Shown: positions 33,072 to 41,208 of the stretch, piece after piece
How positions within the stretch are numbered: position 1 is the first letter of the stretch
Layout: each line of letters starts with the position of its first letter
Assembly: GCA_002401855.1 (NCBI GenBank)
Contig: NVUH01000002.1
Location: 1-64,000, forward strand
DNA length: 64,000 nt
DNA from: Hyphomicrobiales bacterium
GTDB lineage: Bacteria; Pseudomonadota; Alphaproteobacteria; Rhizobiales; OSC116
Reading direction: 5' to 3'
Notes under the pieces: model-generated
Told to the model about the DNA's origin: nothing
The model's database searches: none
What the model saw: the letters and a program-made list of their open reading frames with translations, nothing else
Program-made: the position numbers and the translations under genes

Positions 33072-33998
33072 TTAGACACCAATATAATATAGAATCGCCG
33101 TGATGCTGACGATAGAAACTAAGGTTTGAACGGTTAGAATATTGGCGATTAAGGTGGCATCGCCGCCCATTTTACGCGCTAAAATATAGCTTGCACCCGC
33201 TGTTGGCACTGCGCCGCACAATATGGCCACCGTCAAAGCCATGCCTGTTACGCCAAAATAACTGCCGAATAAAAACATGAATAAAGGCATTACGGCCAAT
33301 TTAAGTGTGGTGGCGATTAGTACCGCAAAACCGGAGTTTTTAATGGTCGAAAATTGCACACCAACGCCAACTGCTAGTAATGACAACGCCAAGGCGGCAC
33401 GGCCTAATAAATCCATTGTATTGGCAATAGGTTGCCAAAGACCCAAGCCTAAAAAGTTGAGTGCAAGCCCCGTTGTACAGGCAATGATGAACGGGTTGGT
33501 GATCAGCATTTTAATCACTTTGCCAATTGTTGGTGCGTCTTTGCCGACCATTAAGGCCAATGCGGTGACGTTAGAGACGTTGAGCATTGGAATCATCACC
33601 GCAATGCCAATGGAGGCTACAGACACGCCTGCATCACCATAAAAACCATCAATAATTGCAACCACGGCAAAAGTATTCCACCTTGTTGAGCCTTGAAAGA
33701 TGGATGAATATGACGCGCCAGCCATGCCCATTGGTTTGGCGATAAAATAACCAAAGCTCACCACAACCAACATGGTGATGACGGCCGCCCCCATGGTGAA
33801 CGCCACATTTAATGCCGGAAATTGGCTAAAATCTGTAGTTGCCAGTGTCCGGACGATAAGTGATGGAAACAAAACATAATAACATAAATGCTCTATGCCT
33901 GACCAAAAGCCATCGGTAAAAGTTTTTTGCCGATGGAATATATAACCCAAGCTAATGAGAAAGAAAATCGGTGTGATGGTGTAAACAATGTTGAGCAT
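33072..33998 (-). CDS. AEC family transporter (auxin efflux carrier-like permease)
   Basis: A 308-residue membrane protein with about ten helices in two similar halves. The start MLNIVYTITPIFFLISLGY and the second-half motif AILCGAVPTAGASYILARKM are typical of AEC/MleP-like carriers, which in bacteria export or import malonate, malate or other organic acids. The substrate is not known. It stands 13 bases after a LysE-type gene on the same strand, so ruvX, lysE-like and aec may share a transcript. Confidence 0.85.
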   Translation of the reverse strand: MLNIVYTITPIFFLISLGYIFHRQKTFTDGFWSGIEHLCYYVLFPSLIVRTLATTDFSQFPALNVAFTMGAAVITMLVVVSFGYFIAKPMGMAGASYSSIFQGSTRWNTFAVVAIIDGFYGDAGVSVASIGIAVMIPMLNVSNVTALALMVGKDAPTIGKVIKMLITNPFIIACTTGLALNFLGLGLWQPIANTMDLLGRAALALSLLAVGVGVQFSTIKNSGFAVLIATTLKLAVMPLFMFLFGSYFGVTGMALTVAILCGAVPTAGASYILARKMGGDATLIANILTVQTLVSIVSITAILYYIGV

Positions 33999-34011
33999 GT
34001 TTTTTTAAATT

Positions 34012-34635
34012 CTATTGTTTGGCGGTCAGCATAAGCAGGCCAAAACCCACCAAAAAACTACCAATGATTCTTGATAAAACTGTTTGCCCCTTGCGTGATT
34101 TAAACTTTTCAGCAAATCGCGAAGTGGTGATGACATAAATACTGGTGGCCAATAATTCTAGAACACAAAACATAATGGTCAGCCAAAAAAACTGCACGTT
34201 AAAATTTTCGGTCGAGCTGATAAATTGTGGCAAAAGGGCGGTGAAAATAAGCACAATTTTGGGATTGGCAAAGCCTACCATAGCCTCTTGTTTAAACAAC
34301 TTAAAATAATAAGTTTTTTTCTGCTGCACCAAATTCAAATCACCTAAATTCATGCCATTTTTAATGCTCATAATGCCAATATAAATGAGGTAAAAAGCCC
34401 CAATGAATTTGATGGTGGTAAATGCCCAGACACTATTGGCGATGATGATGCCCAAGCCGAAAACGGTCAGCAAAGCGTAAAAAATAAAAGGTAAAAACCG
34501 CCCCAATACGCCCACCATACTGGCCCAATAGCCATGTTGTAAGCCATTGCGAATGGCCAATACGTTATTGGGGCCTGGTATCATATTGATTGCAAAACAT
34601 GCGGGTATCATTAGTAATAAAGTTTCAATAGTCAT
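34012..34635 (-). CDS. LysE family exporter
   Basis: A 207-residue membrane protein with about six helices. The family signature near the N-terminus, CFAINMIPGPNNVLAIRNGL, and the loop KEAMVGFANPKIVL-like region (QEAMVGFANPKIVLIF) are present. Members export amino acids such as lysine, threonine or homoserine lactones; the substrate is undefined here. The ATG at 34635 lies behind GAGGATG and overlaps the ruvX end by 11 bases. The longer frame from 34728 runs through ruvX and is rejected. Confidence 0.85.
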   Translation of the reverse strand: MTIETLLLMIPACFAINMIPGPNNVLAIRNGLQHGYWASMVGVLGRFLPFIFYALLTVFGLGIIIANSVWAFTTIKFIGAFYLIYIGIMSIKNGMNLGDLNLVQQKKTYYFKLFKQEAMVGFANPKIVLIFTALLPQFISSTENFNVQFFWLTIMFCVLELLATSIYVITTSRFAEKFKSRKGQTVLSRIIGSFLVGFGLLMLTAKQ

Positions 34636-35143
34636 AATCATCCTCGATAATTTTACCCGATTGCACACGTAAATCATATATACGATCAACCGCGCCCTGT
34701 AAAATAAAACTGGCGGCCAATTTGTCAACCACGTCTTTACGCTTAGCGCGGCTTACATCGGCTTCAATTAACGTATTGGTTACCGCCATGGTCGAGCCTC
34801 TTTCATCCCAAAAGCATACTTTTATGCCGTTCAGGGCAGGGGCATTGGCCATATTGCGCACAAAAGCGCGGGTGGCTTGGCAGCGCGGGCCTTCGCTATT
34901 GTCCATATTTTTGGGTAGACCAATAATAATGGCATGAATGCTATACTCTGTAATGATCTCTGATAGTTCAACCACATTCTCGCCAAATTTTTTACGCTTA
35001 AGAGTTTTTAGCGGTGTGGCGATGCTGTTGCCAATGTCTGATGTGGCAAGGCCGATGGTTTTGCTGCCGAGGTCTATGCCCAGTAAGCGCCGCCCTATAT
35101 CCAATTGATCGGCTAAATTTTCGATTTCTATAATATTTGTCAT
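34625..35143 (-). CDS. ruvX: RuvX/YqgF family Holliday-junction resolvase-like nuclease
   Basis: A 172-residue RNase H-fold protein with the N-terminal LLGIDLGSKTIGLATSDIG carrying the first acidic residue, then IIGLPKNMDNSEGPR and WDERGSTMAV carrying later ones. In bacteria YqgF is implicated in 16S rRNA 5'-end processing and possibly junction resolution. It is divergent from the UPF0173 hydrolase. It lies near gatCAB, a neighbourhood usual for alphaproteobacteria, though here separated from it by about 2.4 kb of accessory genes. Confidence 0.9.
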   Translation of the reverse strand: MTNIIEIENLADQLDIGRRLLGIDLGSKTIGLATSDIGNSIATPLKTLKRKKFGENVVELSEIITEYSIHAIIIGLPKNMDNSEGPRCQATRAFVRNMANAPALNGIKVCFWDERGSTMAVTNTLIEADVSRAKRKDVVDKLAASFILQGAVDRIYDLRVQSGKIIEDDYDY

Positions 35144-35247
35144 ATCATTTGACCAATTCCAAAACTATGTCATTATTGCGATAAGATTGGAAAAAATACC
35201 AATCAATAATAATAATGTTTATAAGCATATTTTAGATGGGAGCAAAT

Positions 35248-35970
35248 ATGAAAATTTTTTGGTTGGGACATAGTGCGTTTCGGATTGAGTTTGGTGACAC
35301 GGTTTTATTGACAGACCCATTTTTAACGGGCAACCCAAGTTTCGCAGAAAGCTCATATGCAGGTGATGTAGCCAAAGCTACCGAAGGTTGCACACATATT
35401 GCCCTAACCCATGGACATAATGACCATGTTGGCGACACGCTGGCGATTATAGAAGCTACCGGCGCTACTTTGATTGCCAATGCTGAAATTTGTGATTATC
35501 TAAGCCGAAAAGCCAGCAGCCCTATTAAAGCCAAAGGCGGCAATAGCGGTGGCACGATTGATTTAGGCGAATTTACCCTGACATTGGTGCAAGCTATTCA
35601 TTCATCATCCTATGTTGAAGAAGATGGCACAATTATTTATATGGGCAACCCTAATGGCTTTATTATCAATGCGATGGGTGCATCTATTTATCATATGGGT
35701 GATACTGATGTGTTTGGTGATATGGAGCTGATTAATAGGCTTTATCACCCTGATGTTGGCATTGTACCGATTGGTGACAATTACACCATGGGCGGGCAGA
35801 GTGCTGCCTTTGCTTGTAAACAATATTTTGATTTTGAACTGGTTATTCCGTGTCATTACAAAACTTTTGGTGCTTTAGACCAGCGCGCTGACACATTTGT
35901 AAACGCCATGAAAGAAAGTTCAACTAAAGTGGCTGTGCTTGAAGTGGGCGAAAAATATAAAATTAGATAA
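35248..35970 (+). CDS. UPF0173-type metal-dependent hydrolase (metallo-beta-lactamase fold)
   Basis: A 240-residue protein beginning MKIFWLGHSAFRIEFG, followed by the DPFLTGNP turn and the di-metal motif ALTHGHNDHVGD. Later ligands are in YHMGDTDVFGD and VIPCHYKTFG. This is the UPF0173/YtkL type of beta-lactamase-fold hydrolase. The natural substrate is unknown. The ATG at 35248 follows GGGAG by five bases and is preferred to ATG 35236. It is convergent with the NTF2-like triplet. Confidence 0.88.
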   Translation: MKIFWLGHSAFRIEFGDTVLLTDPFLTGNPSFAESSYAGDVAKATEGCTHIALTHGHNDHVGDTLAIIEATGATLIANAEICDYLSRKASSPIKAKGGNSGGTIDLGEFTLTLVQAIHSSSYVEEDGTIIYMGNPNGFIINAMGASIYHMGDTDVFGDMELINRLYHPDVGIVPIGDNYTMGGQSAAFACKQYFDFELVIPCHYKTFGALDQRADTFVNAMKESSTKVAVLEVGEKYKIR

Positions 35971-35985
35971 TGTTTTTGTAGCAAA

Positions 35986-36369
35986 TTAGTGAAAAATCAT
36001 TTCACCTAAAATTTCTTTTGCTTTTTGCTCGTCCTCATAAATGACAACTATTTTTTCAATCTGTTGTTTTGCGATGTATAGCGTTGCATCGGCATCTAGC
36101 CCTATTATTTTCTGACCAGGATAATATATTTGATAATGAAATTTTGCTTTGAAAATATTTTCATCTTTATCGGCCTGTAGCTCTGAAATGGTCATCTGAT
36201 AATTGCAATCAAATTTTTCTTGTAGTTTTATAAATTGTTTGGACCCTGTGGTTTTAATGGATTCTGTTTCGTAAATAAAATCATCAGCAAGGCAGGCGGC
36301 CATTTCACTAAAATTACGGCGAATAAAACTATTTACAAAGAAATTAATGAGGTCAAAATTATTGATCAT
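35986..36369 (-). CDS. NTF2-like paralogue 1 of 3
   Basis: A 127-residue small protein, member of a tandem family of three. Shared core: SFIRRNFSEMAACLADDF near the N-terminus, then G-x3-FIKLQ, a D-x-N/D-x-F/Y strand, and the ending EILGEMIFH. Size, the alternating strand pattern and the aromatic-rich N-terminal helix suggest a cone-shaped NTF2/SnoaL fold; this is inference. The longest frame begins at 36426. Alignment with its two paralogues places the start at ATG 36369, giving exactly 127 codons plus stop in all three. It has no recognised catalytic residues. It is the downstream-most of the three on the minus strand. Confidence 0.72.
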   Translation of the reverse strand: MINNFDLINFFVNSFIRRNFSEMAACLADDFIYETESIKTTGSKQFIKLQEKFDCNYQMTISELQADKDENIFKAKFHYQIYYPGQKIIGLDADATLYIAKQQIEKIVVIYEDEQKAKEILGEMIFH

Positions 36370-36435
36370 TTTACCAACAAGAGAAGTTTGAATTTTAATA
36401 TAATTTACCATCATCTTGCGTGGCAAGTATGTAAT

Positions 36436-36460
36436 ACTTTGATGGGTATTAGACCAAAGA
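36436..36460. repeat. Intergenic inverted-repeat element, copy between paralogues 2 and 1
   Basis: ACTTTGAT at 36436-36443 and ACCAAAGA at 36453-36460 bound an imperfect 25-bp dyad (ACTTTG with CAAAG). The second copy is at 36935-36959; the shared stretch runs further to the left (AAGTATGTAATACTTTGAT here, AAGTGTATCTAGTACTTTGA there). The element lies 14 bases after the stop codon of paralogue 2 and 66 bases before the start of paralogue 1. Confidence 0.6.
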
Positions 36461-36474
36461 ATTTGTGAGGCATT

Positions 36475-36858
36475 TTAGTGAATGACCATTTGACTAAAGA
36501 TTTCTTGGGCATATTCTGGGTGTTTATAGTTGATTTGTATTTTATAAATTAGTTCATCTTTTACATAAATTTTGGTCGTTGCCTCTAAGGTGATCCTTTG
36601 ACGGGTATGGAAATATATATGGTAGATAAGTTCAAACTTAAACATTTGCGTTTGGTGATTAAATTGTAAGTTGGATACTGATATGATGAAATTACTATCC
36701 AACCTTTCTTGAGATTTTAAGAATTTTTCACGCCCAGATATGCGAATAAAACCACCATCGCACAAGAAATTTGCAGCCAAGCAACTTTCCATTTCGTCAA
36801 AATTTCGGCGACCAAAACTATTAATAAATCGATAGATTAGACTATAGCTATTGTTCAC
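36475..36858 (-). CDS. NTF2-like paralogue 2 of 3
   Basis: A 127-residue paralogue with SFGRRNFDEMESCLAANF, GREKFLKSQERLDSNF, YHIYFHTRQRI and the ending EIFSQMVIH. No ATG exists near the N-terminus. GTG codons at 36867, 36864 and 36858 are possible; alignment with the other two proteins picks 36858, immediately after a GGTGGTG run. It is closest in sequence to paralogue 3 (both have FGRRNF and YHI-x2-H-x-RQ). Probably an NTF2/SnoaL fold; function unknown. Confidence 0.72.
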   Translation of the reverse strand: MNNSYSLIYRFINSFGRRNFDEMESCLAANFLCDGGFIRISGREKFLKSQERLDSNFIISVSNLQFNHQTQMFKFELIYHIYFHTRQRITLEATTKIYVKDELIYKIQINYKHPEYAQEIFSQMVIH

Positions 36859-36934
36859 AAGCACCACCGTTGCAAATTGTCACATATCCACCCAGAACTC
36901 TATTAAACGCTATTTCACACTAAGTGTATCTAGT

Positions 36935-36959
36935 ACTTTGATAGACATTATACCAAAGT
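36935..36959. repeat. Intergenic inverted-repeat element, copy between paralogues 3 and 2
   Basis: A 25-bp dyad: ACTTTG at 36935-36940 with CAAAGT at 36954-36959, with further inner pairing TA...TA. On the minus strand it contains TATAAT (plus 36947-36952), so it could overlap a promoter for paralogue 2. It lies 11 bases after the stop of paralogue 3 and 76 bases before the start of paralogue 2. Sequence and placement match the copy at 36436-36460. Confidence 0.6.
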
Positions 36960-36970
36960 GAAGTTTTAAA

Positions 36971-37354
36971 TTAGTGGTAGATCATTTGCTTAAAAATGGC
37001 TTCTGCGCGTTCTTTATCCTCAAATTCGACGGTCATTTTTGTAATAAGTTGATCATTTATATATATTTTTGCTTGTGCTGCGATGTCGACTTTTTGGCGA
37101 GAATGTAAATGTATGTGATAAATATATTCCAGATCATATACATTTGGCACCGAACTTGGCTTAATACTGGTCACTGATAGATTGAAATTACTATCAATTT
37201 TTTTTTGTAATTTTATGAATTTATCCCGTCCTTCTAGCTCGATAATGGGCGTTTCAAATATGAATGTTTCAGCAATACAGCTTGATGTTTCGGAAAAATT
37301 TCGCCGCCCGAAACTGCGCATAAAGAAATCAATCAATCTAAAATTATATTCCAC
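36971..37354 (-). CDS. NTF2-like paralogue 3 of 3
   Basis: A 127-residue paralogue with SFGRRNFSETSSCIAETF, GRDKFIKLQKKIDSNF, YHIHLHSRQKV and the ending AIFKQMIYH. The longest frame starts at TTG 37387. GTG 37354 has GGGTGA upstream and aligns exactly with the starts of the other two. It is the first gene of the minus-strand triplet. Above it, near 37417, lies GTATGTAAGACT, which resembles the left part of the intergenic element but lacks the full dyad. Function unknown. Confidence 0.72.
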   Translation of the reverse strand: MEYNFRLIDFFMRSFGRRNFSETSSCIAETFIFETPIIELEGRDKFIKLQKKIDSNFNLSVTSIKPSSVPNVYDLEYIYHIHLHSRQKVDIAAQAKIYINDQLITKMTVEFEDKERAEAIFKQMIYH

Positions 37355-37484
37355 AAAAATCACCCAGAACAGACGCGCATCCCTCAATAATCATTGAAAA
37401 CTTTAACGAGCGGCTTGTATGTAAGACTATCGTCATTAAATATTTGATGAAAATTCAGTGGGGGCATTGTTGATGGGCTTCATT

Positions 37485-37517
37485 AAGCTTTGCTATGTTT
37501 GTAAAGCTTTGCTATGT
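37485..37517 (+). repeat. Pair of 14-bp direct repeats upstream of gatCAB
   Basis: AAGCTTTGCTATGT occurs at 37485-37498 and again at 37504-37517, offset by 19 bp. They lie about 80-110 bp before the gatC ATG in the otherwise gene-free stretch 37355-37593. They may be an operator pair or a local duplication. Confidence 0.45.
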
Positions 37518-37593
37518 AAGAATGAGAGTAAATAAATATGAGCCTTTTTATTGCTAAAAGTAAGCTTATATTACAGATGGAGTGACAGAATAG

Positions 37594-37881
37594 ATGGCCA
37601 TAGACCAAGCCACGGTACGCAAAGTTGCCAATCTCGCCCGCATTAGAGTGAGTGATGAGCAAGTCGCTAATTTAGAGAGCGAATTAAACCAGATATTACA
37701 ATTTGTTGAACAATTATCCGAAGTCGATACCGACGGTGTTGCGCCTTTAACCAGTGCTGTTGAAATGACTCAGCCCCTGCGTGCTGATGTGATTAATGAT
37801 GGCGGTTATGCCGACCAGATTGTGAAAAATGCACCTGCGTCTGATGATGGTTTTTTCTTAGTTCCTAAAGTGATTGAATAG
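37594..37881 (+). CDS. gatC: Asp-tRNA(Asn)/Glu-tRNA(Gln) amidotransferase subunit C
   Basis: A 95-residue GatC. It starts [19 protein letters not shown] and continues with [20 protein letters not shown] and ends FFLVPKVIE, all as in the family. It wraps around and stabilises GatA and GatB. It opens the gatC-gatA-chorismate mutase-gatB operon, five bases before gatA. The presence of GatCAB implies that Gln-tRNA and/or Asn-tRNA is made by transamidation. Confidence 0.95.
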   Translation: MAIDQATVRKVANLARIRVSDEQVANLESELNQILQFVEQLSEVDTDGVAPLTSAVEMTQPLRADVINDGGYADQIVKNAPASDDGFFLVPKVIE

Positions 37882-37886
37882 TTGAT

Positions 37887-39362
37887 ATGAGTGATTTAAC
37901 AAATTTAACTTTAAGTGATGCGCGTGAGAAATTACGCAATAAAGACATCACAGCCGTTGAACTGGCTGAAGCGCATATTGATGCGATGCAGCAAACGGCA
38001 GGCCTTAATGCCTTTATTTTTAACACCGAAGAAAAAGCCATAGAGATGGCCAAAGCTTCTGACGTTAAACTTGCCAAAGGTGAGGGTGGTATTTTAGAAG
38101 GTATTCCTGTTGGGGTGAAAGATTTATTTTGCACCAAAGATGTCAGAACAACGGCGTCTAGCAAAATATTGGGCGACTTTACGCCGACATATGAGAGTAC
38201 GGTCACCGCCAATATGTGGGCTGACGGTGCGGTGTTGTTGGGTAAATTGAATTGCGATGAATTTGCAATGGGTTCTTCTAACGAAACTAGTTTTTTTGGC
38301 CCTGTGGTTAACCCTTGGCAACGCCAAGGTGATGATACGCAGCTTGTGCCGGGTGGCTCATCAGGTGGTTCTGCCGCCGCTGTGGCTGCGCGGGCTTGCA
38401 TTGCGGCCACTGCCACTGATACAGGTGGCTCTATCCGCCAACCCGCTGCCTTTACGGGCACAGTTGGCATGAAACCCACTTATGGTCGTTGTTCGCGTTG
38501 GGGCACAGTTGCATTTGCCTCAAGCCTTGATCAAGCTGGCCCGATCACCCGCACAGTGCGGGATGCGGCAATTATGCTTGAATCTATGGCTAGCTATGAT
38601 GTTAAAGACAGCACCAGCGTTAATGTTGCGGTGCCTGCTTATGAAAAAACCTTAACGGGTGACATTAAAGGGCTTAAGATTGGCATTCCCAAAGAGTTTA
38701 AAGTTGATGGCATGCCCGAAGAAATTCAGGCACTTTGGCAACAAGGCATTGAGTGGCTTAAGGCTGCCGGGGCTGAGATTCATGACGTGAGCTTGCCGCA
38801 TACTAAATATGCATTGCCAGCTTATTATATCGTGGCACCTGCTGAGGCCTCATCTAACTTAGCGCGTTATGATGGCGTGCGTTATGGCCTGCGGGTTGCG
38901 GGTGACAATATTGATGAACAATATGCCAACAGCCGTGCCGAAGGCTTTGGCGAAGAAGTGCAACGCCGTATTTTAATTGGTACTTATGTGCTGTCGGCTG
39001 GTTATTATGATGCTTATTATAAAAAAGCCCAGCGTGTGCGGACATTGATCAAGCGAGATTTTGACCAGGCTTATGAAAAAGTTGATCTGATGCTAACGCC
39101 AACCACACCAACCGCCGCTTTTGGCATTGGTGAAAATATTGGTGATCCGCTGACTATGTATTTGAATGATATTTTCACGGTTTCAGTCAATATGGCTGGC
39201 TTACCGGGTATTTCTATACCTGCAGGTATATCTGCCAACGGGCTGCCACTTGGTTTGCAATTGATAGGTAAACCGTTTGATGAGGAAACCTTGTTTAGAG
39301 CTGCTGATGTTATGGAACAAGCTGCTGATTTTACAGCGTTACCGCAGTTAATGGCTAAATAG
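37887..39362 (+). CDS. gatA: Asp-tRNA(Asn)/Glu-tRNA(Gln) amidotransferase subunit A
   Basis: A 491-residue amidase-signature enzyme that releases ammonia from glutamine for the transamidation. The catalytic Lys is in [13 protein letters not shown]. The serine pair of the Ser-cisSer-Lys triad lies in [15 protein letters not shown] and [13 protein letters not shown]. The C-terminal PGISIPAG and [10 protein letters not shown] match GatA. Full length for the family. It is in operon with gatC upstream and a chorismate mutase gene downstream. Confidence 0.96.
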   Translation: MSDLTNLTLSDAREKLRNKDITAVELAEAHIDAMQQTAGLNAFIFNTEEKAIEMAKASDVKLAKGEGGILEGIPVGVKDLFCTKDVRTTASSKILGDFTPTYESTVTANMWADGAVLLGKLNCDEFAMGSSNETSFFGPVVNPWQRQGDDTQLVPGGSSGGSAAAVAARACIAATATDTGGSIRQPAAFTGTVGMKPTYGRCSRWGTVAFASSLDQAGPITRTVRDAAIMLESMASYDVKDSTSVNVAVPAYEKTLTGDIKGLKIGIPKEFKVDGMPEEIQALWQQGIEWLKAAGAEIHDVSLPHTKYALPAYYIVAPAEASSNLARYDGVRYGLRVAGDNIDEQYANSRAEGFGEEVQRRILIGTYVLSAGYYDAYYKKAQRVRTLIKRDFDQAYEKVDLMLTPTTPTAAFGIGENIGDPLTMYLNDIFTVSVNMAGLPGISIPAGISANGLPLGLQLIGKPFDEETLFRAADVMEQAADFTALPQLMAK

Positions 39363-39372
39363 GTATTGATGA

Positions 39373-39702
39373 ATGAGCAATGTAGCCAAAAATTGTGACA
39401 CAATAGGCCAAGTGAGAGCCGAAATTGACCGTATGGATGATCTTATCTTGCCGTTAATGGCGGAACGAGCGGGCTATGTGGCACAGGCTCCAAAGTTTAA
39501 AAAAATTATAGATGATGTTGTCGTACCTGTACGGATTGACGAAATTGCGCATCGCATGCGCGCTGAAGCCGAACAATATGGAATGAATGGAGGGCTTGCC
39601 GAAAATATCTGGCGAGCTTTGATTGCAGAACATATTAAATTTGAGCAAGGCGTATTTCGCAAAATGTATGATGGCGATAAAAATAGAGAGAAGGACACAT
39701 AA
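39373..39702 (+). CDS. Chorismate mutase family protein (AroQ class) inside the gat operon
   Basis: A 109-residue all-helical protein. The AroQ pattern is visible: an N-terminal [19 protein letters not shown] with the Arg/Asp/Asp placement, then FKKIID-x-VVPVR, and finally [18 protein letters not shown]. It would convert chorismate to prephenate, or may be a paralogue with another role such as isochorismate-pyruvate lyase, as alphaproteobacterial members of this group are divergent. The stop overlaps the gatB ATG by one base (39702), so the two are translationally coupled. The functional link with tRNA amidation is unclear. Confidence 0.82.
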   Translation: MSNVAKNCDTIGQVRAEIDRMDDLILPLMAERAGYVAQAPKFKKIIDDVVVPVRIDEIAHRMRAEAEQYGMNGGLAENIWRALIAEHIKFEQGVFRKMYDGDKNREKDT

Positions 39703-41156
39703 TGTCTCTGATTCAAGGTGCAACAGGTGAGTGGGAAATCGTACTCGGGCTGGAAATTCACGCTCAGATAACCTCCCAGTCAAAATTAATGTCGGGCGCT
39801 TCGACTAAATTTGGTGCCGAGCCAAATAGCCAAGTGAGCTTGGTGGATGCGGCGATGCCGGGCATGTTGCCTGTGGTTAATGAGTTTTGCTACGAACAAG
39901 CGGTGCTGACTGGTTTGGGCTTGAACGCTGAAATTAATTTGGTGTCAATTTTTGACCGTAAAAATTATTTTTACCCTGATTTGCCGCAAGGTTATCAAAT
40001 TTCGCAATTCACCGACCCGATTGTCGGCCCTGGTGTGGTGAAAATTGAACTGCCTGATGGTAGCTTTCATGATGTTGGTATTGAACGGCTGCATTTAGAA
40101 CAAGATGCGGGTAAATCAATCCATGATTTATACCCTAGTCAATCTTGTGTTGATTTAAACCGTTCTGGCGTGGCTTTGATGGAGATTGTTTCTGACCCTG
40201 ATATGCGCACTGCTGAACATGCTAAATTATATGTTAGCAAAATCCGCACCATTCTGCGTTATTTGGGCACTTGTGACGGCAATATGGAGCAAGGCTCATT
40301 GCGAGCGGATGTTAATGTATCTGTGCGCCGCCCTGGTGCTGAGCTTGGCACACGTTGCGAGATTAAGAATATGAACTCAATCCGTAATATTGGTATGGCG
40401 ATTGAATATGAAGCGCGGCGCCAAGTAGATATTATTGAAGATGGTGGCACCATTGCTCAAGAAACCCGCCTTTGGGATGTGGCAAAAGGCGAAACTCGGT
40501 CTATGCGCTCTAAAGAAGAAGCTCATGATTACCGTTATTTTCCTGATCCTGACCTGTTGCCTGTGGTGCTTGAACAATCTTGGGTTGATGCCATTAAGGC
40601 GCGCATTCCAGAATTGCCTGATGCCAAACACGGGCGGTTGATGAGGCAATATGGCCTGAATTCTTATGATGCTAACATATTGATTGCTGACCCTGAGAAT
40701 GCCGATTATTTTGAAATTGTTGCCAAAGGCGTTGATGCCAAATTGGCGGTAAACTGGGTGACTGGCGATTTGTTTGGTATGCTGAATAAACGTGGTTTCA
40801 CCATCGAAACATCGCCAATTAAAGCCGAAGCATTGGGTGAATTGGTTGGTTTGATTACAGATAAAACTATTTCTAACAAAATTGCTAAGCAAGTGTTTGA
40901 ATTTATGCTCGAAACAGGCGATGCGCCAACAAAAATTGTTGAAGAAAAAGGCCTGAAACAAGTGACTGATACGGGCGCTATTGAAAAAGCCGTTGATGAA
41001 GTGATTGCGGCCAACCCAGACAAAGTTGAGCAAGTTAAACAAAAGCCAAAAATGGCCGGTTGGTTTGTTGGGCAAGTGATGCAAGCCACAGGCGGCAAAG
41101 CTAATCCGCAAGCGGTTAGTGATCTAATCAAGGCCAAGCTTGGCCTTGAAGACTGA
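39702..41156 (+). CDS. gatB: Asp-tRNA(Asn)/Glu-tRNA(Gln) amidotransferase subunit B
   Basis: A 484-residue subunit that activates the tRNA-bound acid with ATP and binds the tRNA. The start is followed by [32 protein letters not shown] and [12 protein letters not shown] match the GatB catalytic core. The C-terminal YqeY-like helical domain (about 400-484) ends in [17 protein letters not shown]. It is last in the operon and is followed by an intrinsic terminator 24 bases after the stop. Confidence 0.96.
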   Translation: MSLIQGATGEWEIVLGLEIHAQITSQSKLMSGASTKFGAEPNSQVSLVDAAMPGMLPVVNEFCYEQAVLTGLGLNAEINLVSIFDRKNYFYPDLPQGYQISQFTDPIVGPGVVKIELPDGSFHDVGIERLHLEQDAGKSIHDLYPSQSCVDLNRSGVALMEIVSDPDMRTAEHAKLYVSKIRTILRYLGTCDGNMEQGSLRADVNVSVRRPGAELGTRCEIKNMNSIRNIGMAIEYEARRQVDIIEDGGTIAQETRLWDVAKGETRSMRSKEEAHDYRYFPDPDLLPVVLEQSWVDAIKARIPELPDAKHGRLMRQYGLNSYDANILIADPENADYFEIVAKGVDAKLAVNWVTGDLFGMLNKRGFTIETSPIKAEALGELVGLITDKTISNKIAKQVFEFMLETGDAPTKIVEEKGLKQVTDTGAIEKAVDEVIAANPDKVEQVKQKPKMAGWFVGQVMQATGGKANPQAVSDLIKAKLGLED

Positions 41157-41180
41157 GCTATATATTAAATGTTTTAAAAG

Positions 41181-41208
41181 CGGTTGCCATAATTTGGCGG
41201 CCGTTTTT
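41181..41208 (+). terminator. Intrinsic terminator after gatB
   Basis: A 9-bp stem CGGTTGCCA (41181-41189) with TGGCGGCCG (41195-41203), including two G-T wobbles, and five T after it. It reaches into the first bases of the convergent ntrX stop region. On the minus strand the stem is followed by an A-interrupted T-run, so weak bidirectional action is possible. Confidence 0.75.

Noticed and set aside
34636-34728. N-terminal extension of the LysE-type exporter
   Set aside because: The extension would run antiparallel to no gene but through the ruvX coding end in another frame. The shorter start has GAGGATG upstream and begins with the normal family N-terminus.
40377-41111. 244-codon frame antisense to gatB (and 37865-38479 antisense to gatA)
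   Set aside because: They lie inside well-supported genes with intact motifs, and their own proteins show no family features.
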